Below are positions 54,601-64,000 of a stretch of 64,000 bases of DNA, piece by piece. The DNA is taken from contig NC_071335.1 of assembly GCF_027744825.2 (NCBI RefSeq), positions 16,558,501-16,622,500 of the forward strand, in the 5' to 3' direction. Each line of letters begins with the position of its first letter. Within the stretch, counting starts at the first letter, position 1. The notes beneath the pieces are model-generated. The model was not told where the DNA came from. It searched no databases and worked only from the letters and a program-made list of their open reading frames with translations. Both the position numbers and the translations under genes were made by a program. The DNA comes from Synchiropus splendidus. Its lineage: Eukaryota; Chordata; Actinopteri; Syngnathiformes; Callionymidae.

Positions 54601-57133
54601 AACCAGGAAGTTCACTCCAGTTCTTCATCATCTGTTATGAGATCACTGTAACAGACAACCTAATACATGTGTTGACATATGTCACAATGCTTTCCCGTCT
54701 TCACTGTGTTGAAAGTAAAGTTTTTTTATAATGTTATTTATTGTCAGTCTTAGACAGCTGATTCTGTTGACATTTTCATGTGCTTCCTTTTCTAACTTCC
54801 TACCAATTTTAAACATGCAGTGAACTGTTTGGTGGTTTTGAAGCATTACCCCGAAACACCAGCACTTTTGATAGACACCTTGACAGACAGCTTGAGAGTG
54901 TGTGTGGTGTGTTTAAGGCCCGCAGGGAGAAAGAGTTCAAACTAGAGTAGGACACTCTGCAGCTGCCCAATAAAGAGGCACAGAGGAGCAGAAGTATTTA
55001 AATCTTACACCATCAATAATTCGTCCTGCTCAAAGAGAGAAGTCCTTTTGTAACTTTACTTACGAGTCTTAATTCTTAAGTCTTAAAATTGCATCATGAA
55101 GAAGCTGAAGTAAAGACAGACACAACAAAGTTCAGCTGTCATTTCATCTTTACTTTAACTCCCCAACTCTGCTGAAGACTATACAGTATTTTACTCTTCT
55201 TCAGACAAATATAGGGACTCGACTCTTGGTGCCAAGAAAGTTGCGTTTTCTGCTGTTAAATTATAAATAGTCTTTTCTCACCAGACGATGACAAAACTTG
55301 GTCGCCCAAGAATTATACTGCATCACTTCACAGGTCCACCTGAGCTTCCAAGGATGACCTCTAAAGCAGGGCTTCGAATGATGTCAGTAGAAGACTCTCA
55401 CCAAATTCATTTTTGGGATTCCATTCTCCTTCCTGGTTCATGGGTTAGGTGACCGTCGAGAGCATCCTCCTGAGCCAATAGATTTCAATGAACTGGCTGC
55501 TGTACTCACGACTGTGTTGTGGAGTGAAGTTATAAATTAAAATGCAGAATAAAGTGGATGTTGTTTTCGACCATTTGTCAGCAACAGTTCCTAAACTTTA
55601 CATCAGTGACAAAGTCAAACAAACTGTCTGGAGAGTTCTGAAAATATCTGAATATGAGAATTACCATAAGTACAAGTCATCTTATTGTATGCAGACTCTA
55701 GCAGCCTCCAAGCAACTTCTTTACTGGTCCGAAAGGTGAGCAGAACATGAGGTCGTCTCCAAGCATCTTAAGAATATTGCTAGAAATATAGGCTATATGA
55801 GTAAAAGAAAATCATATATGACTCCTGCTGCTTTAACAAGAGATCCTTGTGACATCTGGAGACTCCTCAATACTTTACTTTCAGCAGGCGACTTATTTGT
55901 GCAGCCAAGTGTTTCTGGCTTTTCTGCTAAGCAGTAAGAATAGTGATGGACGTGTCGAGGTAAAGTGGAGACTGGAGGACTTACTATAATCACTCCGCAG
56001 TCGCTCACAGAGTAGTCAGAGGAAAACATTGATCTGGATTACAGAAGGAAAACTCACTGAAGTGGCTGAAGTGAGGCGGAGCGACAGATGAAATGTTGTT
56101 GAGGGAACAATGGAGCAAGAGAAATGAAGGGAATAGACATTTGGAAAAGTGGTCTTTTACACCTGGCACACATTGGGCTCATTGTTACAGTTTTAATGGT
56201 TATGTATCTTGGGTGACATAAGACAGAACTTTGAGGTGATGAAGGGCTGATGTCTTATGACATAGGGGCCATTTGTAGCATTGAAGGAACAAGAGACAGA
56301 TGATGGGGAGATAGAAAAGGCAACAAAAGATGAAGATCAGACGCAACTTTGAGGTTTGCAGTGGGGGAAAGTAAAGTAAAAAAAGAGAACATTTTGCAGC
56401 ATTTAGAGAGTGCTCAGGCAAGGCAGGATGGATCCACCCTGATGGAGTTTATGGGTTGTCCTTTAAAAAAAGCTTAGACCTGAGTGGTCCTCGTCTGCCT
56501 GAAGGTACTGTGTGTTAAGAGCTTATTTTCTACAAACCCGTTTTAGGAACCAGTCCGGTCATTCTTCAATCCCAAAACTAAACCCAGTAGTTCAGCAGTT
56601 TCTGAAATGGTCAGATCCGCTCCAACCACAGCAAAGTCCCCATCCTAAGTGAGTCTTTTTGGACGAGTCTTCCTTCCTTTATTGTGTATTCCATGAGCTC
56701 CTAAAGCTGATCCTGTGTCCCTCTATTTGATTCTGTCTGGGTGCTGTGGAAGGAAGCCTCATCATTGCAGGACATGTGCATGTATTTTTGTCCATCTAGG
56801 AAATGTCATGCAAAGTTGCTGGAGAGTTTACAAATGGCATGAATGCCAGGGAGAAAAGTTACTATTTATATCTTTGCACGTCTCGGTTCAGCTGACACTC
56901 TGAACTAAGTGTCTTCCCGAGGAAGCTGGGGTGTCAGTGTCTGGTAGGGATCGAGCGCTTTAAACCCGAAACCCCCAGAGGGCACAGGCGGTCAGCTGGA
57001 GGGTCCCTCATTGGGGTGCGGCAAGGATGGTAACTAGAGGCGTCATTCTTTGAATTCCGGCTGATATTGGGGAGGCCTGGGAACCTCTTCTCCATCCTTC
57101 TGATATTGTGACTGTTGACATGCTGGTGAGAGG
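51621..57133. other. Intergenic PYCR1-MYADML2
   Basis: No gene is supported on either strand; open frames are short and scattered. 51760-51900 contains CACCCATCACTGTATAGACA and TGTGGGAGGAAACTGGAGTG, a decayed copy of a widespread fish repeat. The MYADML2 3'UTR probably ends near a minus-strand AATAAA (plus TTTATT, 56678-56683). The rest is AT-rich unique-looking sequence. Confidence 0.4.
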
Positions 57134-58179
57134 TTACGCTGTTCTGAATCGCGATGCAGTGGGCAAATGTGAAGAGACGTGTTTTATCCTCTGGGAATAG
57201 ACAAGGTCCGCCACATACAGTCCAAAGTTGGCAAAGGAGAAGACAGAAACCACCAGCTTGCTGTCCCACGGACACTTCCCTTGAGGGCAAGATGACGGGC
57301 GCCACAGTGATCCATACTTTACATCGAAGCAAAACACAGGCCACACCACAGATGCACTCAGGTACAGTAGAACCTCCAGCAGGGTGCAGACCACCACAAA
57401 GCGGTCAAAGGGCATACAGCGCACAGCCTTTGTCCTGCCGCATACCGTCATCATCACCACCACCGAAGTCAGAGCGAAGCAGAACGAATAGACTGCCACG
57501 CAGTAGATGGTTGCAGGGTAACGGGAGTACTCGCTTCCATTGGCCAGAGCCCCAAATATCACGCACGCCACAAATCCCTGAACAACTTTGAGGAGTCCAG
57601 AGGCGGTGGACATGTATCCCACCACAGACTGGCCTGGCCTGGCTCGGCACAAAGCCACCTCAGCTCCGTAGGCGATGGTTCCCAGGATGGAGCACACGGT
57701 GACCGCAATGCGAAAATCTCGCACGTGGCATCCGGCGTAAGGGCACTCGGATCTGACGAAAAATAGTGGATAGACGACGGAAGCGGTCACATACCTGTGG
57801 ACCGAGACGGTTGTCAATGAAGGGACCTGCTAACAATTAGCATCACTACCATCATCACAGTCAAAAAATCTTTTGTTACCCCAAATAATTAAACTCACAT
57901 GAGGGTGGCAAAGGCGGCGCACGTGACCGTGAGATTGTCCCAGGACACGGGGAGGCAGCTGTAGAGGCGAGTGGCGTCCAGGAAGAAGACCAAGACGGTC
58001 ATCGCAAAGCAGAAGCACCAGGCCGCCATACAGAAGATGCCATGTGACCCGCTGTAACCTGCCGTGTGGACCACCAGGGCGATAACCGCGCAGCCCATGG
58101 CTAACTGGCAGAGACGGGCAGCTCCCAGTGGTGAGAGCAGAGCCTTCTTGTTGAGGTATGGACCCTCCTGAGAATTCAT
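57134..58179 (-). CDS. myadml2: Myeloid-associated differentiation marker-like protein 2
   Basis: Multi-pass membrane protein with two MARVEL domains; molecular function is poorly known. Coding exons: 58179-57899 and 57794-57134; the split codon is AT|G. The product is 313 residues (human about 307). Signatures are FCMAAWCFCFAMTVLVFF in the first MARVEL half. In the second half are ASVVYPLFFVRSECPYAGC, AYGAEVALCRARPG, GYMSTASGLLKVVQGFVAC, FGALANGSEYSRY, YLSASVVWPVFCFD, CPWDSKLVVSVF and LVYSQRIKHV. About eight hydrophobic segments are visible. The first coding exon extends upstream as 5'UTR to an acceptor (GCTTGCAG|GAACAG) at 58282. A conserved intron inside the coding region distinguishes it from the single-coding-exon MYAD relatives. 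Position next to PYCR1 supports orthology. Confidence 0.95.
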
Positions 58180-58282
58180 ATCCTTGTCTTTCAGGGTCTT
58201 AATGCCAATTGAAAAAAGGTACTGGGGATCACAGGCAGCGGGCCTATGGTTCTTCTTTGATCCCTGTGGCTCTTGACTGTTC

Positions 58283-61256
58283 CTGCAAGCAAGAAAAATC
58301 TAGCTTAAATACAACAGCTTTGTTGTCTAGATTTGTTGTTTCTGTGATACAGTGGTGAATATATAAATGCAAATAGTGATTACATTTACCGAGAGTGTGT
58401 TTATTTTATCAAGAAGACAAAGACCCACATTTTCTACCAGTTGAGACTATAATTTTGTGGGTTTCTAGTGCTCCTGATAAAGAAAGTTTGAAGAGCTCGG
58501 TTGTCTCCCAGTGACTCTGAGAAGAGCTGCGATGTCTTTGGTGGCCATTTTCGAGTCACTACCACCAGACCTGTAGTTAAACTCAGAACCTGAAGGCAAG
58601 ATAGTATATTTGCTCTGGTTGGGGAATGTCTCATAATTCTTCCGTCTGCGCTGATTTAAGTGGAAGTGAAAGAATAAATAATGAGGTCAGTTTAGTTTGT
58701 TTACATTCCAAGTTTTATTTCTATTTTTGTTCTGTCTTTTCATCTTGACACCCTAATGAAATATTCATAGTTACAAAAACTTTCTTTGTGCAAATATTTT
58801 TTAGTGAATTGTAAGGTAAGGTTTACTATGTGGCCCTTTATTTACATCAAAGTTGTCCCTAAGAGACTAGTCATGACCAACCCAACCAGTTGTAGTTGTA
58901 AAACCCTGAAAAGAATATAACAATTCATTTTATTTATGAACTGAATCAGCTTTCATATTCATGGCTATACTATTGTCTCATTGAGTAGCAGAAGAAAACC
59001 TGCTTTAGAACTCCATATTGGGATGAATAATTAACGTTATTTCATTTCACTTGTGTTGTGTTGAAAAGGAACTGGCTCATTCAGTGGATACTTCTTGTGA
59101 GCGAAAGTTGTGCTGCACATGTGCGATTCATTGTTGTGAAATCTATTTCTGTGCGTGCACAGCCTCAGCAGGCTCCTCTCTATTTCCGTATCAAAGTCAG
59201 TCACAAAGTTCGAGCAGGCGCTGACTCACCTTTTCAGCTGAGGAATACTGCTGACTCATCATTCACAAATATATCAAAAGCGGGGGACGAAGAGTCTGAA
59301 GTGACAATAACTAGTTTCCCTCTTCTCTGTGGCGTGACGCTGTCATGTTCGGAGGTCCATGAAGAAGTGAAGCCGAGTTAGTCCGGCGTGGTTCCGAACT
59401 CTTTCCTGGCCCCTAACAGTCCTCTGGTACCAGCGACCCAACTGTGTGTCTCTCTGTCGCCTCCTCTGCTCTACATGAGAATACGGCCGGCAGTCAGACT
59501 GGTATGGAAGCTATTCAGGGTTGGGTCATCGCTGAATGAGCGCTGGGGGTCTGAACATGTGGTCTGCCGGGGTCGTGGTATGCAGACGCATAGAGGCTGA
59601 AGCCAAATCCCTCGGACATTAGGTGACTCTGTCAAACACACTGCTCTTTTGTGGCCTTCAGTAGAGTTTCATGCGGGAGGAAAATAGGAAACTCTGGAAA
59701 GCAACATACGCAATAATGACATTCCCAAGTTCATCTGTGTGTTTTCAACTGTAACCTTGAAGTGGTTGATGCTTTAACATAGAGTTTAACTCATGTAGAC
59801 AGGTTGTTCAAACTGGCTTTAAGGGTGGAGGGGTTCAACTGTGCCAGGGCAGGTCCCCTTGTTGGGCAAAAACACAGCTCCTTCTGAATTCTACTTGAGC
59901 AGACACCCCAGATGGACCTCCTGGCGAAGCAGACAGGTTTAATTCCCACAATGAGAGGATCTATTTCGGCTTATGGACACATTAATATAGCCCAGCATTC
60001 TCTCATGTCGGAGTTGAGGACCTCCCAGCTGTTGATCTTCCTGACCAGGGACCATCACAATGTTTGTCTGAGCGCCTCTGCCGTCACATGACTTCTGCCT
60101 CTTTCCCCACATGGCAACAAATACCAGAGATGACAACAAAAGTGATCATCAATGAGATACCGCCTTTTTGCTGGAACATGGAGTTTATTGTGAACAAGAG
60201 CTACAAAATAGATTTCATGACCTCAGGAATATCCCTTCAGGTTTTACTGCTTGCCCATACCAGACATGAAGTCCTCAGTGGACAAATAAAATCACTAGAG
60301 GGAGCTCTTGTAAATAACCCTCCCCAAAAAGTGGGTACACTCAATCAGCTCTGAGCTGAGGTGACCTCTCCTTCACCTCACCTCTGAGGTGAGGTGAAGG
60401 AGAGGTCTTCATATTTAGCATGTCTCCTTTATTCCAAAGACAGCAGCTTCTTCTTCACGTCTCTCTGTGTGTCTTCTCAGAACTGTGAAACTCTGCCATC
60501 TGCTGTCCCTTGAGATCAGTTGGGTGAGAAGAAATCAGTGTGGATGCAAACCAGTGGCTTGGCAGAGGAGCGCACTCACTGAGTACTTTACTACTTGTGT
60601 ACTATTACAGTTCAGTTTAAATAGGCATGGCGGGTCCAAGTGGTTGAAGATTATGGTGCTAAAAGGCTGTCAGAAAAGGGTTAAGAAGCAGGAATGACCT
60701 TTGTACTTTGCTGGTCAGGTCATCTTGTACTGTCTTGTTTGTGTACATTTGGTCACTGCCACCTGTTCATTCTTCAATTGATTTAATAAATAATACAAAT
60801 GTACAAAATATTCCCTGTTTTCACTTCTAGGAGACTACATCCAAGAGGATTAAGTGTATATACTGTCCATATTTGTGACATTTTGTGTCAAACATCTTTC
60901 TCATGTCCATCCTATGTAAAATCAATGAAGAGACCCATCAATAGTCGCATACAAACCACGCGTCGTTTTAAAAATCTCAATCATTTATTTTTCATTCGAT
61001 TTGAAACCCGATTTAAAACAGCATTTCCAATCTTGCCCACACGGTGGCGCCACAGCAAATCATTAGAAAGACAACGTCGACAGTCCTTCCAAACGGTATC
61101 ATTTTTATTAACATCATGAGGAACTAAGTGCTGCGTACACACCCCACTCTGGTCACTGGCAATGGCAATTAAAAGCTAATATTTGGCCGACACTCATGGC
61201 TAGAGGAACATGTGAGAGGAGTTCCTTTCCTCGGTTGAAGTGCTGTCGCATAGGCT
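58283..61256. other. Intergenic MYADML2-ASPSCR1
   Basis: Nothing resembling NOTUM is seen here, although NOTUM lies between these genes in human. A 3'UTR for ASPSCR1 is suggested by minus-strand AATAAA signals (plus TTTATT at 61104-61109 and about 60986). A perfect hairpin lies at 60363-60407. Open frames at 59058-59600 show no recognisable domains. Confidence 0.45.
60363..60407. repeat. Perfect inverted repeat, 22-bp arms, 1-nt centre
   Basis: The arm GACCTCTCCTTCACCTCACC (continuing TC) is followed by a single T and then its exact reverse complement, ending AAGGAGAGGTC. The arms stop abruptly at 60362 and 60408. Confidence 0.9.
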
Positions 61257-62687
61257 CTACTTCTTACCTGAGAAGGAGACAAATAAGAGTCAGTACAACC
61301 TAGATTCATCAAGCAGATAGAAAGTAACCAAAGAAGTTCTTTAGATTCATGCTGAGAGAAAAGTAGAGAGACAGAGTTAGCAGAGAAGGAAGTTAGAAGC
61401 ATCAGCGAGGGATGTGCAGAACATGTATGAGGACAGTGGTGAGGTGTGTTTTATGAGAATATCAGGGGGATCCAGCCAGTCAAGAGAGGAGTCTCCCTGG
61501 ACCGTGATGTTTGATGATGATGCAGTGATTTGGGGTGAGAGAAAAGATGAGTTGGAGGAGAAGATGGAGAGAAGAGGAATGAAGGCTGGTAGAACCACGA
61601 CAGGATGCATGAGTGTAAATGAGAGAGGCAGGTGAAGATGCAGGGAGTAACAGCAGGGAACATGAAGGAGCTCAATTGGTTGGGATCAATCAGAGATACA
61701 AAGTGTAACGGCAGAAAACTGAGTTAAAAGTGCGATAAAAGATACAAAGGTTTTCATTGGAAGTGACTAGAAAGGCCGCACATCAGGAGTTGTTTGGAGA
61801 CACATGGAGAGAACAGACAGTGGAGAGGACAGACGAAGGTACCATGGAGAAGAAGACAGGGCTCTTTGTCTTGTCATCTTACTAGCAGTATTATTGTTGT
61901 GTTAGTAACAGAAGATGACGTTCAACAGATTGCACTTGGCAGAAATATCACAGGAGAAGAAATAATAAACTGCATCGACAAGCAGTGAGAGTCTGATGGA
62001 GACTAACAGAGTGGCCTCACCAGGAAGTTTCAGCCACTTGGGAACTTTGCCCGGGTCAGACCGAGACGGTCGAGGAGGCAGCGTGTGTGCGGGTGAGCTC
62101 TGCTCCTCCTGCATGGACCCAACGCTGTCGTCCATTAACTCCAGTGGTGCCGCAGCGCTGGACAGAGGCGACTCGCTGTGAAGAAGGCAGCTGATTTGAA
62201 AGGATAAAAAGGAACACAAATGATTAGAGGAATGAGAGAAGTATAATGGGGTGAGTAACAGGAAGTGACTGCAACATGAGAAGGATCTTTTGTCAGGACT
62301 GTGGGGGCAGCATTGACCCGTGTGTGGCAGAAAATGGAAGCACAATGGGGGCACCTGCTGTGTGCACAACCTCAAAGGGATTCCAGCGATGACAGCTTTG
62401 TGACAGGAAAATAGACTGGTTGCCGTGGGATACAAGAGCATGGATCCCTTACTGAGCAGCACGCTAGCAATGCTTACCTGGTTATGGAGTCATTAGCTTG
62501 CGAAAGAGAGACGGACGAACCCAGGAGCTCCCTCTTCAGGTAACATTCTGCAAGAACACAGGAAGATCTTTTGGGCTTGTTGACATTCCCAAGTGATGGA
62601 CTGATCAAGAGAAGAAAGGGAATAATGGCGACTACCTGTCTTAGCGTTTGAGCCGAAGTAGACCAGAGCGCCGGGGAACAGGTCCGC
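61257..62687 (-). CDS. aspscr1: ASPSCR1 (TUG, UBX-domain tether) C-terminal exons, 5' partial
   Basis: TUG/ASPL retains GLUT4 vesicles and disassembles p97/VCP hexamers through its UBX region. Exons found: 62687-62636 (ADLFPGALVYFGSNAKT, the end of the UBX fold; human has ANLFPAALVHLG), 62547-62478 (ECYLKRELLGSSVSLSQAN), 62175-62021 (acidic/Ser-Pro region ending DPGKVPKWLKLP) and 61267-61257 (an 11-nt terminal coding piece giving GKK then stop). The C-terminal KVPKWLKLP motif is diagnostic of ASPSCR1. Phases close across all four exons. The N-terminal ubiquitin-like part and the start of the UBX domain must lie beyond 64000. The intron between the last two exons holds a LINE relic. Confidence 0.9.
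61430..61670 (+). mobile_element. Decayed LINE reverse-transcriptase fragment in ASPSCR1 last intron
   Basis: The open frame at 61414-61635 reads ESPWTVMFDDDAVIWGE, then ERRGMKAGRTTTGCMSVNER. It aligns with the catalytic ESPWTMMFADDIVICGES and ERRGMKVSRSKTEYMCVNE blocks of the same LINE type seen at 20.2-21.0 kb. The FADD core is mutated to FDDD. Antisense to ASPSCR1. Confidence 0.7.
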
Positions 62688-64000
62688 CTGCCAGTGAACC
62701 AGCAGAAGCTTACAATTCATGTTATTCAATTTGTGCAAAGCGCCATAAACTCAAGAGACCAAAGTTCTTTTAAGAAGACTCTGCACTGCTCAGGGACCTG
62801 AAGCACTTAGAGCAGAGCTTTGAAGTCGACCACAAAACGAGCCTCAACCAAACACTTGAGGGAGAAGTTTCTCCTTCCATCAAACTTGTAATTAGCATCA
62901 GATAGACAGAGCGCAGCTCGGGATGTGAACAGATCCTGCACGAGCACTTTAACAAATTAAAGCACTATTACAGCTGAACATCAAATATTGAAGAAACAAT
63001 TCACTTTAAAAGAGAAAGGACGTAACAAATATCCTCAACAATCATGTGTATTATCAGAACCTTTGACCCCTGAAATGCAATCTCTGAATGGTCTGGATGG
63101 TAGCAGGTGCACGTTTGAAGCCAGCACCAAAGCGTTCCTGAGCGGCTGCCCTCATGAGAACTGGCGATGAAGACGTATGGTGTGTAATGCCTTCAGTCAC
63201 GGCTGCCACTGGGCAGGAAGGGATTTCTCACCGGCACCTCCCGGTTCTGACGCAGGCACAAATGATCACGCTGCGTCCAAATTCAGTTTAACTTGTCGGC
63301 CGAAACCATCGGAACCTCAGGTGTGCCAACTCTGGCCCGGTCCTGATCTGCCGCAGACAAACAGTACAAGCTTGGACGAAACAAAGAAGCACTGCGTGTC
63401 GCTTCACTCTCAAAAGCATGACGAACGCTTTGATCAGCTCAGCTGTTAAGTCCTAGGCAGGAGGGAGAAACACGAGCGCTGGGTTTGAGAAAACACATTT
63501 GTAAAGAGGGCTAGCGTCTCTCTGGAGTGACGTACTGTTGTTAAAACAGAGGTGGAAGGATAATGATGGAGACAGTCAGAGGTGAAGTGTTCTCTGATGG
63601 AAGACAGGAGCAGACAGACGAGGGAGGGAGCGCCTGAAGAGCCGCCAGGTTGGAGGAGCATTCCTTCCCTGACAAGTGATAAAAGCATTCTAGGAAAAGA
63701 AGTAATACAAGGATTTACTTGACAAAAGAAATGAAGGGAAAAAAACGTGTCGGTGGGACAATATAGACTGATTAGTGTGCGCTGTGACACTGAGGGGATT
63801 AGAGACTTTGTTTTTGTGCAGTTTTATGCTTTTAAGTTCCCAATGAAGGAAGGCATGTGGCTGGGAGAGGATTTAGTGGTGAACTAAGGCACAGGAGGGT
63901 CCGACAAAAGATCTGTAACGCTGATGGAACTGGAGAAGGGAAGAAGATCAAAAGAGAGAAAAGCTTAAGTCGGAGAAGAGAGAAGGTCACACAGGAAATC
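62688..64000 (-). other. ASPSCR1 intron sequence to window end
   Basis: No further ASPSCR1 exon is recognisable. Minus-strand 62805-62945 has an open stretch (ANYKFDGRRNFSLKCLVEAR) after a GTGCAG acceptor-like site, but it ends in a stop and does not match the UBX sequence that should come next, so I do not count it. Confidence 0.4.

Noticed and set aside
59058..59600. 107- and 70-codon plus-strand frames as a possible NOTUM remnant
   Set aside because: No NOTUM hydrolase motifs, no exon borders and no signal peptide.
62770..62955. Minus-strand open frame as a further ASPSCR1 exon
   Set aside because: It follows an acceptor-like site but ends in a stop and lacks the UBX sequence that must precede ADLFPGALVY.

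Overview
This window is vertebrate genomic DNA and almost certainly comes from a ray-finned fish, probably a percomorph. The evidence is short introns with GT/AG borders, several relics of fish-type LINEs, fish-type repeat tails, and a gene order that matches a known vertebrate block. That block, as I recall it from human 17q25.3, is PCYT2 - SIRT7 - MAFG - PYCR1 - MYADML2 - (NOTUM) - ASPSCR1. I identified no bacterial, phage, CRISPR or tRNA features.

Layout. 1-3207 (+) is the 3' part of a secreted SRCR/ZP-domain (DMBT1-like) gene. 3.2-5.1 kb is intergenic and holds a LINE reverse-transcriptase relic. Every other gene is on the minus strand: PCYT2 (5.1-9.0 kb, 12 coding exons), SIRT7 (10.2-13.7 kb, 10 coding exons), a CCP110/CP110-type centriolar gene (14.4-21.2 kb, 9 exons), MAFG (two coding exons at 25.3-27.9 kb, a 3.3-kb 3'UTR, and a CpG-rich 5' exon/promoter near 41.2-41.9 kb), PYCR1 (46.5-50.9 kb, 8 coding exons, 5'UTR exon near 51.35 kb), MYADML2 (57.1-58.3 kb) and the 3' end of ASPSCR1 (61.3-62.7 kb, continuing beyond the window). 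Exon chains were assembled by hand by matching splice sites and reading phase; in the complete genes the phases close throughout.

Biology. The genes do not form one pathway. They cover phosphatidylethanolamine synthesis (PCYT2), nuclear NAD-dependent deacylation (SIRT7), centriole capping and length control (CP110), small-Maf bZIP transcription (MAFG), mitochondrial proline synthesis (PYCR1), a MARVEL membrane protein (MYADML2), and p97/GLUT4 vesicle tethering (ASPSCR1/TUG).

Points worth a second look are: two antioxidant-response-type cores flanking the MAFG first exon; an amino-acid-response (ATF4/CARE-type) site beside two CCAAT boxes at PYCR1; a NAGNAG acceptor that decides the CP110 C-terminus; a CP110 gene inserted between SIRT7 and MAFG; ASPSCR1 apparently inverted, with NOTUM missing; two LINE copies in neighbouring genes that share the same disabling defects; two families of unrecognised dispersed repeats; a TIR-flanked DNA element carrying an open frame in a PYCR1 intron; and a perfect 22-bp hairpin at 60.36 kb. 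I found no wholly new multi-gene system.
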